Source of the DNA: Burkholderiales bacterium RIFCSPHIGHO2_01_FULL_63_240
GTDB lineage: Bacteria; Pseudomonadota; Gammaproteobacteria; Burkholderiales; Burkholderiaceae_C
Assembly (NCBI GenBank): GCA_001770725.1
Contig: MERU01000005.1
Span: forward strand, 1 to 64,000
Length of the DNA: 64,000 nucleotides
Direction of reading: 5' to 3'
Made by a program: the position numbers and the translations under genes
Part shown: positions 1 through 8,413 of the stretch, piece by piece
How the letters are laid out: the number at the start of each line of letters is the position of its first letter
Numbering within the stretch: position 1 is the stretch's first letter
Notes under the pieces: model-generated
Database searches by the model: none
The model's input: only the letters and a program-made list of their open reading frames with translations
Told to the model about the DNA's origin: nothing

Positions 1-171
1 ATGAGCGTTTGGTCCAAGGACCTGGTGTCTTGCGACACCAGCGCACCTCTCACGAACCAAACACCCACGCTTATCGGCTGTTGATTTTTAAAGAACAGAT
101 CACTTGACTTACCTGACTCAACCGCTGCAGCCGTTGTTTGCTGCGTTGTTTTGTCTGCGTCATCAGCGAAG
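1..171 (-). other. leader of an rRNA operon (16S lies off the left edge)
   Basis: On the minus strand this is the conserved Burkholderiales leader that precedes 16S rRNA: a boxA-like element followed by a segment reading ACAGCCGATAAGCGTGGGTG, then a hairpin (22-29 paired with 34-41). Transcription would leave the window leftward, so no rRNA gene is inside it. The start near 171 is inferred from the -10 element at 178-183. Recognition rests on memory of rRNA leaders in this order. Confidence 0.75.
85..97 (-). promoter_or_regulatory. boxA-like antitermination element of the rRNA leader
   Basis: The minus strand reads TGTTCTTTAAAAA, close to the bacterial boxA consensus (TGCTCTTTAACA) bound by NusB/S10 to make rRNA transcription resistant to Rho. 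Its place between promoter and 16S fits. Confidence 0.65.
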
Positions 172-177
172 AATGCA

Positions 178-207
178 ATTATGGCACCCTTTTGACACCC
201 TTTGCAA
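178..207 (-). promoter_or_regulatory. rRNA operon promoter
   Basis: On the minus strand TTGCAA (202-207) and CATAAT (178-183) are separated by 18 bases, a good sigma-70 arrangement, about 80 bases upstream of boxA. No upstream AT-rich UP element is obvious. Confidence 0.6.
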
Positions 208-543
208 GCCCCTCGCCGAAAAATCTTCAACTTTCTGCTCGGGCAGGGTGCGCAGGAGGCCTCAGGCCCGTCGCGGCAGCGTCCTCCCAGGGAAACGCGC
301 CAGGGGCGCGGAGCATACCTCAGGTGTGGCGTGGCGGATGCACCACGTGGCGGACAATGCTGCAAAGCCGTCACAAGTGCGTCGGTGCCATGGGTTGCGG
401 GCGCGTTGAGGCCCGTGGAGGGGCTCGATTACAGGGCCCGCCACCCCTGGATGCAACGCTGGGCACAGGCCCCGGTGGTGGCAAAACAGTTAAGTCAAAC
501 CAAAACGTCGCGCCTTGGGGTGCAGGAGAAGCAGAACGTGTCG
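208..543. other. intergenic region without a recognisable gene
   Basis: Between the rRNA promoter and rsmE I see no convincing gene. Open frames crossing it (for example one running into rsmE from 202) do not resemble known proteins and overlap the rRNA promoter. An SD-like GGAG lies at 524-527, ahead of rsmE. No clear rsmE promoter or terminator was found. Confidence 0.5.
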
Positions 544-1452
544 ATGGGCCCTCGCTTGCATGTGGAAGAGATGAAGCTGGATGTCAGCGGGGCGGCGTTC
601 GCGCTGGATGAAGGGCCATCCCGGCATGTGCAGGTGTTGCGCATGCAACCAGGCGAGGGCCTGCGGGTGTTCGATGGCCGCGGCCGCGAATGGCAGGCCG
701 AGGTGACGGAGATGGGGCGCAAAGTGGTGCAGGTGCGGGTGCTGCATGGCATCGACAACGACCGAGAGCTGCCAGTGCGGGTGACGCTGGCCGTCGGGAT
801 GACGGCCAACGACCGGATGGACACGCTGGTGGAGAAGGCCACGGAGCTGGGGGCGCATGCGATCCAGCCTTTGTTGTGCGCCCGGTCGGTGCTCCGATTG
901 GAGGGCGAGCGGGCCGCCAAGAAGGTGGCGCACTGGCAGGCGGTGGCGGTGGCGGCGAGCGAACAATGCGGTCGTGCCGTGGTGCCGCAGGTGCTGCCGG
1001 TGGTGTCGTCGGTGGGCTGGCTGCAGCAGGCAGCGCAAATGGGGCAAGAAGGAACTGGGCAGCCGACGGGGATGACTTTGGCGGCGCCAGCAACACAGCC
1101 GGCATCCGGTGGATCAGGCGTCGAAGGGACGGCGGTCAACGAGGCGGCGAGCGGTGGCTGGCAGGCGCGCGGCGTGCTGAGCTTGCGGGACGCCGTGCCA
1201 GTAGGACGGTGGCTCGATGGACTCCTGGCCGATCAGGTGAAGCGCCCCGAGCTTGCCATGGCGGGATCGATGGGAACCGGACGAGCGAATTGGTGCTTCT
1301 TCAGCGGGCCGGAGGGCGGCCTGACACCAGAGGAGGAAGACCTGGCGCTGTCTGGGGGATGGCAGGCGGTGAGCCTGGGACGGCGCGTGTTGCGCGCGGA
1401 CACGGCGCCGCTGGCGGTGCTCAGCGTGATCGCGGCGGCCATGGAGGCCTGA
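544..1452 (+). CDS. rsmE: 16S rRNA (uracil-1498-N3)-methyltransferase RsmE
   Basis: Methylates N3 of U1498 in 16S rRNA of the 30S subunit using SAM. The 302-residue protein has the N-terminal PUA-like part (RHVQVLRMQPGE, residues 27-38), the EKATELGAHAIQPL segment (97-110) and the C-terminal SPOUT knot (FFSGPEGGLTPEE, 252-264, and LGRRVLRADTA, 278-288). Start chosen at ATG 544 because homologues begin with M-P-R-x-x-V; GTG 538 has the better spacing from GGAG and remains possible. A low-complexity stretch of about 45 residues (165-209) is inserted in the middle, longer than usual for the family. Confidence 0.9.
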   Translation: MGPRLHVEEMKLDVSGAAFALDEGPSRHVQVLRMQPGEGLRVFDGRGREWQAEVTEMGRKVVQVRVLHGIDNDRELPVRVTLAVGMTANDRMDTLVEKATELGAHAIQPLLCARSVLRLEGERAAKKVAHWQAVAVAASEQCGRAVVPQVLPVVSSVGWLQQAAQMGQEGTGQPTGMTLAAPATQPASGGSGVEGTAVNEAASGGWQARGVLSLRDAVPVGRWLDGLLADQVKRPELAMAGSMGTGRANWCFFSGPEGGLTPEEEDLALSGGWQAVSLGRRVLRADTAPLAVLSVIAAAMEA

Positions 1453-1485
1453 TCGGGCGGCGCGCGCAAGGCGAGCGCGCGTCGC

Positions 1486-3111
1486 TCAAGCTTCGGGCGT
1501 CGCGGCCGGGTCAGCGGGTCGATCCGGGGACGCAGCCCTGGGCTTGTTGCTGCCGGCCACGAGGTCGAAGCGAAAGAGTCGGCATTCGATGGGGCCGTTG
1601 AACATGACGACGCGGCGGCTTTCCTTCAGGCGCATGGCGCCGGGCAGCTTCATGTCGGGGCTGAGGATCCAGGCGGTCCAGCCGGTGTAGTTCTTCTTCC
1701 AGTGCGAAGACAGGCGCTGGAAGAAGGTGGCTGCGGCCTCGTCTTCCTGGAAGTTCTCGCGGGCCACGCGCACACCGGGGCGGGCCCTGTCGTCTGGCTC
1801 GTCGATGTCGGCGGCGTAGCGGTCGCCGTGTTGCTCGGCGCGCTGGCCATAGGCGTTGCGGGCCGAACCCTTGGTGTCGATGCGCTCGCCGTAGGGCGGG
1901 TTGAACATCAGCACGCCCCGCTCACAGGGCACGGGGCGCTGCAGGGCGTCGGCGGTCTTGAACTCGATGGCGTGGCTCACGCCCGCACGCTCGGCGTTGC
2001 GGGTGGCGAAGTCGGTCATGCGGAAGGCGACGTCGCCAGCGTAGATGGCCACTTGTGGCGGACGCTGGCGGGCGCGCGCAGCTTGCTTGAGCTGCTGCCA
2101 GGCGGCCAGGTGCGGGCGGAAGGGCAGCAGCTTTTCGAAGGCAAAGCGGCGCTGCAGGCCCGGGGCGATGTCGCAGGTGATCTGCGCGGCCTCGATGGGG
2201 ATGGTGCCGGCGCCGCAGCAGGGGTCGAGCAGCGGGCCGTCTTCGGGGCGGCCTTGCCAGCCGGCGGCGGCGAGCATGGCGGCGGCCAGCGTTTCCTTCA
2301 GCGGGGCTTCACCGGTGTCTTCGCGCCAGCCGCGCTTGAAGAGGGCCTCGCCAGAGGTGTCGACGTAGAGGATGGCGTCCATGTCGTCGAGGTAGAGGAC
2401 CAGCCCGAGGTCGGGGTGGCGGGTGTCGACGCTGGGGCGCTCACCCGCGCGTTCGCGCAGGTCGTCGCAGACGGCGTCCTTGATGCGCAGGCCGGCGAAG
2501 TTCAGGCTGCGCAGGTGGCTGCGGCGCGAGGTGACGTCGACGCGCAGGGTCTGCTGCGGCGTGATCCAGTCCGACCAGTTGACGGTGCGGCCCAGGGCAT
2601 AGATGTCGTCTTCGTGGCGGTAGACACGGGTGGCGACGCGCCAGAGAACGCGCTGGGCCAGCCGGCTTTCCAGGTTCAAGCGCATGGCGCTGTCGATGAG
2701 GGCGGCCATGCGCTCGGCGGGCGTGCGCAGGTTGGACGCGGGCTGGACCTCGATGCCGCCGCGCGAGGCTTCGATCCAGGGCGCAGGGCCGAGGATGCGG
2801 CGGGCTTCTTCGAGCAGCAGCTCTTCGACGCCGGCGGGGCAGCTCAGGTAGAGCGCGGCGGGGCGGTCGGCGGCGAGGACAGGGCCGGCAGGTTGAGGGC
2901 GCGGGCCGGTCGAGCGCGTGGGTGCGCGGGGGCGGTCAGCGGGGCCGCCGCGATGGGGCTGCGATGACGGCGATCGGCCAGGGCCTGAGGGGCGCGGCGA
3001 ATGCGCATCCCGCCGCTCGCCATGGTCGACACGCGCAAGCGCACCGGCTTCATCAGAAGGGCGGCCGGTGGCGGCGGAAACACGGGGGCGACGGATCGGT
3101 TTGATCGGCAT
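1486..3111 (-). CDS. THUMP-domain class I SAM-dependent rRNA methyltransferase (RlmL-type N2-guanine methylase)
   Basis: Probable 23S rRNA guanine-N2 methyltransferase of the COG0116/RlmL group. A basic, proline- and arginine-rich N-terminal tail of about 85 residues leads into a THUMP-containing region. The Rossmann methylase carries motif I DPCCGAGTIPIEAAQ and the N2-methylase motif NPPYGER. At 541 residues it matches the stand-alone half of RlmL, without the RlmK domain. The ATG at 3111 follows the upstream DUF599 stop by 40 bases; an upstream in-frame extension runs into that gene and is rejected. The exact target guanine cannot be told from sequence. Confidence 0.85.
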   Translation of the reverse strand: MPIKPIRRPRVSAATGRPSDEAGALARVDHGERRDAHSPRPSGPGRSPSSQPHRGGPADRPRAPTRSTGPRPQPAGPVLAADRPAALYLSCPAGVEELLLEEARRILGPAPWIEASRGGIEVQPASNLRTPAERMAALIDSAMRLNLESRLAQRVLWRVATRVYRHEDDIYALGRTVNWSDWITPQQTLRVDVTSRRSHLRSLNFAGLRIKDAVCDDLRERAGERPSVDTRHPDLGLVLYLDDMDAILYVDTSGEALFKRGWREDTGEAPLKETLAAAMLAAAGWQGRPEDGPLLDPCCGAGTIPIEAAQITCDIAPGLQRRFAFEKLLPFRPHLAAWQQLKQAARARQRPPQVAIYAGDVAFRMTDFATRNAERAGVSHAIEFKTADALQRPVPCERGVLMFNPPYGERIDTKGSARNAYGQRAEQHGDRYAADIDEPDDRARPGVRVARENFQEDEAAATFFQRLSSHWKKNYTGWTAWILSPDMKLPGAMRLKESRRVVMFNGPIECRLFRFDLVAGSNKPRAASPDRPADPAATPEA

Positions 3112-3151
3112 GGCGGGAGCGAGCGGTGGCAGCGAGGCGGGTGACGGGAGG

Positions 3152-3877
3152 TCAGGCGCGCAGGACGGCCAGCACGTCGGATCGGAATTCGCGACGATAC
3201 AGCACCCACAGCACCGCAAGGGTGGCGAGGGCGAACGCCGTCGGGGAAATGAACCAGCCGATCACGGCAAAGGACATGTAGTAAGCGCGCAGGCCATCGG
3301 CGAAGCTTTCGGCCGCCATGCCCATGAGCTTGCCGGCGCGCTCGGCGAAGGCCTCGCGGTCGGCTTCACCGGAGTCGAAGACCTCGACGTTGGGCGCCGC
3401 ACCGACGAGGATGGCGCCGAAGGAGTACACCCGCATCGACCAGGTGAAGCGGAAGAAGGCGTAGACGAAGACGCACAGCATCACGACGATCTTGATGTCG
3501 AAGACCAGCATGGTGGTGGTGGCGGCGAAGGGCAGGTCCTTGACCAGTTCGGTGGCCTTCTCCGACGTGCCCAGCACGGCCAGCAGGCCGCCGAGCACCA
3601 GGATGGTGGTCGATGCCCAGAAGCTGGGGCTGCTGGCCAGGTTCTGCGTGACGGCGGCGTCGACGATGCGCTGGTCGCGGTAGGTGACCTGCTTCATCCA
3701 CACCTTGCGGAAGTGGTTGGTGCTGGCCAGCAGCGTGCGCTCTCGCTTGGCCCGCCAACTGGCGAACTGCGCATAACCGACCCAGCCGAAAATGAACAGG
3801 GCTAGCGCGGCCCAGTCCTGCCAGGGCAGGACGGCGAGGATCTGGGTGACGGTGACGGAAGGGCTGTTGAGGGCCAT
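3152..3877 (-). CDS. DUF599 family membrane protein
   Basis: A 241-residue integral membrane protein with about four hydrophobic segments (near residues 22-40, 85-105, 125-145 and 205-230). It has the DUF599 hallmarks: N-terminal W-x-x-x-R after the first helix, F-R-x-x-W-M, and the late segment Y-Y-x-x-x-x-x-x-W-F. Function of the family is unknown. It lies between rpoN (upstream on this strand, 44 bases away) and the rRNA methylase, a place often held by other genes in related genomes. Confidence 0.8.
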   Translation of the reverse strand: MALNSPSVTVTQILAVLPWQDWAALALFIFGWVGYAQFASWRAKRERTLLASTNHFRKVWMKQVTYRDQRIVDAAVTQNLASSPSFWASTTILVLGGLLAVLGTSEKATELVKDLPFAATTTMLVFDIKIVVMLCVFVYAFFRFTWSMRVYSFGAILVGAAPNVEVFDSGEADREAFAERAGKLMGMAAESFADGLRAYYMSFAVIGWFISPTAFALATLAVLWVLYRREFRSDVLAVLRA

Positions 3878-3921
3878 GATCGATGAGGCGCCGAGACCGG
3901 TCGGCGCGCCGGTTCAGGGCG

Positions 3922-5463
3922 TCAGAGCGCCTTGCGCAGGTTGGCCGGCGCGATCTTGAGGGCTTCGCGGTACTTGGCCACGGTGCGGCGCGCCACCTGG
4001 ATGCCCTGCTCTTCGAGCATGCTGGCGAGCTGGCTGTCGGACAACGGCTTCTTGGCGTCTTCGGCGGTGACCAGCTGCTTGATGAGCGCGCGCACGGCGG
4101 TGCTCGATGCATTGCCGCCCGCCTCGGTGTTCAGCGACGAGCCGAAGAAGTACTTCAGCTCGAAGGTGCCGAAGGGCGTGTTCATGTACTTGGCCGTGGT
4201 CACGCGAGAGATCGTGGACTCGTGCAGGCCGAGCTCGTCAGCGATCTCGCGCAGCACCAGCGGCTTCATCGCGATCTCGCCATGGGTGAAGAAGTTCTTC
4301 TGGCGGTCGACGATGGCTTGGGAGACACGCAGGATGGTGTCAAAGCGCTGCTGGATGTTCTTGACGAACCAGCGCGCCTCCTGCAGGCGCGAGCTCAGCG
4401 CGGTGTGGCTTTCGCTGGCTGCGGTGCCACGCGGCGAGCGCGATGCGCGCAGTGCCTGGGCGTAAAGATCGTTGATGCGCAGCTTGGGCATCACGTCGGG
4501 GTTGAGCACGACCTTCCAGCCCCGGCCCGACTTCTGGATGATGACGTCGGGGATGATGATGTTGGCCTCGGCGCGCGTGAAGGCGCGGCCCGGCTTGGGC
4601 TCGAGCTGCACGATCACGCCCTGCGCCTGCTTGACCTCGCCTTCGCTGGCGCCGGTGGCGGCCATGAGCTTCTTGGTGTCGCGGCGGGCCAGCAACTCGA
4701 GGTGGTGCAGGCAGATGTCGATGGCGACGTCGCGGATGCGGCCCTGGGGCTGCGTGCGCAACTGCAGCACCAGGCACTCGTTGAGGTTGGCCGCGCCCAC
4801 GCCCACGGGCTCCATGTGCTGCAGCCAGCCCAGCGCGCACTTCAGGCGCGAGAGGACCTCGTCTCGCGTGTCTTCGTCGGCCTCTTCGGGCAGCAGGCTG
4901 TCGGCGATCTCTTCGAGCGGGTCGGCCAGGTAGCCGTCTTCGTTGAGCGACTCGATCAGCACCTCGACGGCGGCCATGTCTTCGGCACCCAGGCGCATGC
5001 CCAGCAGCTGCTGCTTGAGGTGGTCCTGCAGGCTGATGCCGGCGGTGTTGCGCGACATCGGGTCGAAGTCGTCGTCGGCGTCGTTGTTGCGCGAAGGCGC
5101 TTCGCTGATGCCGTCGAAATCGTCGCGCTCGGTGCCGTTTTCCCAGTCGTCGCGCTCGGTGGTGCCCAGCTCGGCGGTGTCGATGCCACCCGTGTCACCG
5201 TCTGAAGTGGTGGACTCGGATGCAGAAGAGGCGACCTCTTCGGTGTTCTGGCGGTCGTTGCGCTGGCGTTCGTATTCGGCCGCGGCAGCGAGGTCGAGCG
5301 CAGGCAGGTCGTCTTCCGGCTCCAGGAAGGGGTTCTGCTCGAGCATCTGCTCGATTTCCTGGTTGAGCTCCAGCGTCGACAGCTGCAACAGGCGGATGGA
5401 CTGCTGCAGCTGCGGCGTGAGCGCCATGTGCTGCGAGAGCCGGAACTGCAGTGAGGGTTTCAT
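3922..5463 (-). CDS. rpoN: RNA polymerase sigma-54 factor RpoN
   Basis: Sigma factor for -24/-12 promoters that need enhancer-binding ATPases. The 513-residue protein begins with region I (MKPSLQFRLSQHMALTPQLQ, glutamine- and leucine-rich), then an acidic region II rich in D/E and S (about 60-140), the core-binding domain, and the C-terminal RpoN box ARRTVAKYRE at 491-500. Start ATG 5463 follows lptB by 16 bases, so lptA-lptB-rpoN look co-transcribed. No ptsN or hpf follows, unlike many proteobacteria. Confidence 0.97.
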   Translation of the reverse strand: MKPSLQFRLSQHMALTPQLQQSIRLLQLSTLELNQEIEQMLEQNPFLEPEDDLPALDLAAAAEYERQRNDRQNTEEVASSASESTTSDGDTGGIDTAELGTTERDDWENGTERDDFDGISEAPSRNNDADDDFDPMSRNTAGISLQDHLKQQLLGMRLGAEDMAAVEVLIESLNEDGYLADPLEEIADSLLPEEADEDTRDEVLSRLKCALGWLQHMEPVGVGAANLNECLVLQLRTQPQGRIRDVAIDICLHHLELLARRDTKKLMAATGASEGEVKQAQGVIVQLEPKPGRAFTRAEANIIIPDVIIQKSGRGWKVVLNPDVMPKLRINDLYAQALRASRSPRGTAASESHTALSSRLQEARWFVKNIQQRFDTILRVSQAIVDRQKNFFTHGEIAMKPLVLREIADELGLHESTISRVTTAKYMNTPFGTFELKYFFGSSLNTEAGGNASSTAVRALIKQLVTAEDAKKPLSDSQLASMLEEQGIQVARRTVAKYREALKIAPANLRKAL

Positions 5464-5479
5464 GGACTGCTCCGGCGCC

Positions 5480-6259
5480 TCACATGCGGAAGTGCTCGCC
5501 GAGGTAGACCTTGCGGACGTCGGCGTTCTCGATGATCTCGGACGGGCGACCTTCGGCCAGCACCCGGCCCTCGCTGATGATGTAGGCGCGGTCGCAGATG
5601 CCCAGCGTCTCGCGCACGTTGTGATCGGTGATGAGCACACCGATGCCGCGGGCCTTGAGGAAGCTGATGATGCGCTGGATCTCGATGACCGCGATCGGGT
5701 CGACCCCGGCGAAGGGCTCGTCAAGCAGGATGAAGCGAGGCTGCGTGGCCAGGGCGCGGGCGATCTCGACGCGGCGGCGCTCGCCACCGGAGAGCGCCAT
5801 CGACGGGCTGGTGCGCAGCTTCTCGATGCTGAGGTCCTTGAGCAGTGCGGTCAGGCGTTGCTCGATGACGGCACCCTTGAGGCGCTTGCCGTGCTCGTCG
5901 AGCTGCAACTCCAGCACGGCGCGGATGTTGTCCTCGACGTTGAGCTGGCGAAAGATGGAGGCCTCTTGCGGCAGGTAGCTCAGGCCCATGCGCGAGCGCT
6001 CGTGCATCGGCAGGCGCTCGATGCGCTGGCCGTCGATCTCGATGGCGCCTGCGTCAGCGCGCACCAGGCCCACGATCATGTAGAAGCTGGTGGTCTTGCC
6101 TGCGCCGTTGGGGCCGAGCAGCCCGACCACCTCGCCGGCCGAGACGGCCACGTGCACGTCCTGCACGACGGTGCGTGCGCCATAGCGTTTTTTGAGGCTC
6201 TGGGCCTGCAGGCGGCTGCCAGGGTGGGCCGCCCCCGGGGCGGATGCAGGAGGCGTCAT
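5480..6259 (-). CDS. lptB: LPS export ABC transporter ATP-binding protein LptB
   Basis: Cytoplasmic ATPase of the LptB2FG complex, which extracts lipopolysaccharide from the inner membrane for transfer over the LptA bridge. Walker A GPNGAGKT (residues 49-56), Q-loop, signature [15 protein letters not shown], Walker [14 protein letters not shown] and switch-histidine [10 protein letters not shown] are all intact. Length 259 residues from ATG 6259, chosen because it lies one base after the lptA stop; earlier in-frame starts overlap lptA. Confidence 0.96.
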   Translation of the reverse strand: MTPPASAPGAAHPGSRLQAQSLKKRYGARTVVQDVHVAVSAGEVVGLLGPNGAGKTTSFYMIVGLVRADAGAIEIDGQRIERLPMHERSRMGLSYLPQEASIFRQLNVEDNIRAVLELQLDEHGKRLKGAVIEQRLTALLKDLSIEKLRTSPSMALSGGERRRVEIARALATQPRFILLDEPFAGVDPIAVIEIQRIISFLKARGIGVLITDHNVRETLGICDRAYIISEGRVLAEGRPSEIIENADVRKVYLGEHFRM

Positions 6260-6260
6260 G

Positions 6261-6869
6261 TCAGCGGCCACCTGGTTGCTCAGCGGGCGCCGGGGCCGCA
6301 CCGCCACGCGGCGAGATCACGCCGCGCACCCGACCGGAAGACGTGCCGCCCACGGGGCTGCCGCCCATCACTTGGTAGACGCCCGTCTTGTTGTCGTAGC
6401 GGATGGCCTGGCCGTTGACTTCGTCGGAAGCCGCGCCACCCACGATGCGGCGCATGACGGCGCGGCCGGTGAAGTGCACGGTGTCGTCGCGACCGTCGTA
6501 GAAGATCTTCTCGGCTTCGCCTTCGATCAACTCGTCGACGCCATCGCGCTTTTGCTTGAAGTAGCTGCGCCCGCCCTGCCCACCTGTGGCGGTGGCCGAT
6601 TGCGTGCCGTCGGGGTTTTGTCTGATTTCGACGCGATCGGCGCGGATGGCCATCGTGCCCTTGGTGATGTCGACGTTGCCGGTGAGCACGTTCAGGCGCT
6701 GGCCTTCTTCGACGCGCGCATTGTCCGCCGCAAAATGCAGGGGCTGCGTGCGGTCGGCCTTCTCGGCCCAGGCCACCGGGCCGGACACCATCGTGGCGGC
6801 CAGCAGCGACGCGGCCAGGCCACGAGCGAGCGGGCGCGCGAGCGCGGTGACGGGAGCGGATGTGAGCAT
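6261..6869 (-). CDS. lptA: lipopolysaccharide transport periplasmic protein LptA
   Basis: Periplasmic bridge protein carrying LPS from LptC to LptD. A signal peptide ends near VAWA, followed by an OstA-type beta-jellyroll with repeats such as [20 protein letters not shown] and [11 protein letters not shown]. The C-terminal 30 residues are glycine- and proline-rich. Start 6869 (202 residues) has AAGG eight bases upstream; ATG 6887 lies almost at the predicted transcript start and lacks a ribosome site. LptC and KdsC, usually just upstream in proteobacteria, are not here. Confidence 0.88.
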   Translation of the reverse strand: MLTSAPVTALARPLARGLAASLLAATMVSGPVAWAEKADRTQPLHFAADNARVEEGQRLNVLTGNVDITKGTMAIRADRVEIRQNPDGTQSATATGGQGGRSYFKQKRDGVDELIEGEAEKIFYDGRDDTVHFTGRAVMRRIVGGAASDEVNGQAIRYDNKTGVYQVMGGSPVGGTSSGRVRGVISPRGGAAPAPAEQPGGR

Positions 6870-6899
6870 GTGTGACGCCTTCGGCATGAATTTTGCTTG

Positions 6900-6905
6900 A
6901 TTCTA
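6900..6905 (-). promoter_or_regulatory. candidate -10 element of the lptA-lptB-rpoN operon
   Basis: TAGAAT on the minus strand, about 30 bases upstream of the favoured lptA start. The -35 element is poor (CTTGGG at 16-base spacing). It is the only AT-rich hexamer in the 130-base gap to dsbA. Confidence 0.4.
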
Positions 6906-7021
6906 GCGCATGGCGTCGCGCCCAAGCCCCTGTTTCGCACAACGCACAGCGCCATGCCGGGGCATTTGGTCACAGGAAACTCGGGCGCACGCCCCTCACG
7001 GGGCGCGGCCACCGGCCCCGG

Positions 7022-7684
7022 TCAGACTTTGCGCAGGCGCTCGACCAGGAAATCGACCGTCGCCAGGGTGCGCGAGGCGTTGCCGTTGAGGGACACCGAG
7101 GTGGTGAACTGGCCGCCGATGCCCAAGGATGGCACGCCATCGATGCGGTAAGCCTCGGCCAGCGAGCGGGCCTGGCGGACCTTGGTCTGCACCGCGAACG
7201 AGTCGTAGACCGAGCGGAACTTGTCCTTGTCCACGCCTTGCGTGGCCAGGAACGCCCCGATCTGGTCCAGGTTGGCCGAGCCCCCCTGCAGCGCACCACC
7301 GGGCTGGTGCATGGCATTGAACACCTTCTCGTGCAAGGAGCCGACCAGGCCCATGGCTTCGAGTGCGTAAAACAGCCGCTGGTGCACGCCAAACGGATTC
7401 TCACGGTAAGCCCAGGGCACGCGACGGAAGGCCACATGAGCCGGCAAGCGCGCCACCCAGGCGGCCAGCGAGGGCTCGAAGTGATAGCAGTGGGGGCAGC
7501 CGTACCAGAAGAACTCGACGACCTCGACCTTGCCCGCCGGGGCCGACACGGGCGCGGCCTGGGCCAGGCGCGTGTAGTTCTGCCCCTCGATCGGCCCACC
7601 CTGGGCCGAGGCAACGAGCGGGGCGCCAGCCAGGCCCAGGCCCAGGGCCGAAGCGGCTTGCATCGAAAATTCGCGGCGGTTCAT
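7022..7684 (-). CDS. dsbA: thiol:disulfide interchange protein DsbA
   Basis: Periplasmic oxidase that introduces disulfide bonds, reoxidised by DsbB. The 220-residue protein opens with a twin-arginine-like MNRREF segment and hydrophobic signal ending at VASAQG. The thioredoxin fold holds the redox site CPHC in FFWYGCPHCYHFEP and the cis-proline loop GVPSLGIGG. ATG 7684 has AAAGGA at good spacing; upstream extension is a shadow. It follows the SPOR gene by 26 bases, the usual argS-SPOR-dsbA order of this bacterial order. Confidence 0.93.
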   Translation of the reverse strand: MNRREFSMQAASALGLGLAGAPLVASAQGGPIEGQNYTRLAQAAPVSAPAGKVEVVEFFWYGCPHCYHFEPSLAAWVARLPAHVAFRRVPWAYRENPFGVHQRLFYALEAMGLVGSLHEKVFNAMHQPGGALQGGSANLDQIGAFLATQGVDKDKFRSVYDSFAVQTKVRQARSLAEAYRIDGVPSLGIGGQFTTSVSLNGNASRTLATVDFLVERLRKV

Positions 7685-7710
7685 CAGGGCAGTCCTTTCG
7701 GAAAAATCGA

Positions 7711-8391
7711 TCACTTCTGGATGCGCACGAGGGCGGAGTCGATGCCGGCGCCTTGCAGCCTGACGCGGACCTCGTCGGCCTGGTCTTTTGCCGCATAAGG
7801 CCCCAGGCGCACGCGGTACATGGTGCGGCCATTGACTTCGCGCTCGGCCACGCGGGCTTCCAGACCCAGCATGGCCAGCTTGGCTTTTTGCTGCTCGGCT
7901 TCGGCCTGGCTTGCGTAGGCACCGGCCTGCACCTGGTAACTCAACGCGTCGGACGACGCCCCGGTGGACACCGACTCACCCGAGAGGATGGCAGCCGGGT
8001 TGCGCGCTGGCGCCGCGGCCGACGCCTTGGCAGACGGTGCGGCACCCGAAGCGGCGGGAGCGGCCGAGGCGGCCGGCGCCGTGACAGGAGGCGTGGCAAC
8101 AGGCACTTCCACCGCCGGGGCCTCGCCACCTGCCGAAGCCGCGGACGCCGCGGGCTCGACCTGAACGGGCCTGGGCTTGGCCGGGTTCTTGCCGTACAGC
8201 GGGCCGTTGGGGTCCCAGTTCTTGTTCTTCTCGGCCTCGGCCGCGTCCTGCTCGGCGGTGCGCTGGGGCACCTTGTCGATGAAGGGCAGGGGCACCTTGG
8301 TGATGTAGAGGGCCACGCCCAGGGCGATGGCCAGCCCGATCAGCATGCCGACGATGACGCCCAGGAAGAAGCCGCCGCGTTGGGATTTCAT
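7711..8391 (-). CDS. SPOR domain-containing membrane protein (FtsN-like)
   Basis: Short cytoplasmic N-terminus, one transmembrane helix (residues 8-31), a long alanine/proline-rich periplasmic linker (about 75-145) and a C-terminal SPOR domain (about 150-226, beginning LSYQVQAGAYASQAEAE and containing YRVRLGPY). SPOR domains bind denuded peptidoglycan at the division septum. Located between argS and dsbA. FtsN-like by architecture; identity as FtsN itself is not proven. Confidence 0.85.
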   Translation of the reverse strand: MKSQRGGFFLGVIVGMLIGLAIALGVALYITKVPLPFIDKVPQRTAEQDAAEAEKNKNWDPNGPLYGKNPAKPRPVQVEPAASAASAGGEAPAVEVPVATPPVTAPAASAAPAASGAAPSAKASAAAPARNPAAILSGESVSTGASSDALSYQVQAGAYASQAEAEQQKAKLAMLGLEARVAEREVNGRTMYRVRLGPYAAKDQADEVRVRLQGAGIDSALVRIQK

Positions 8392-8413
8392 CAGGTCAAG
8401 TCCTTGGTGTTTT

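Noticed and set aside
202-543. N-terminal extension of rsmE by 114 codons
   Set aside because: It overlaps the rRNA promoter and lacks similarity; an SD lies just before 538/544.
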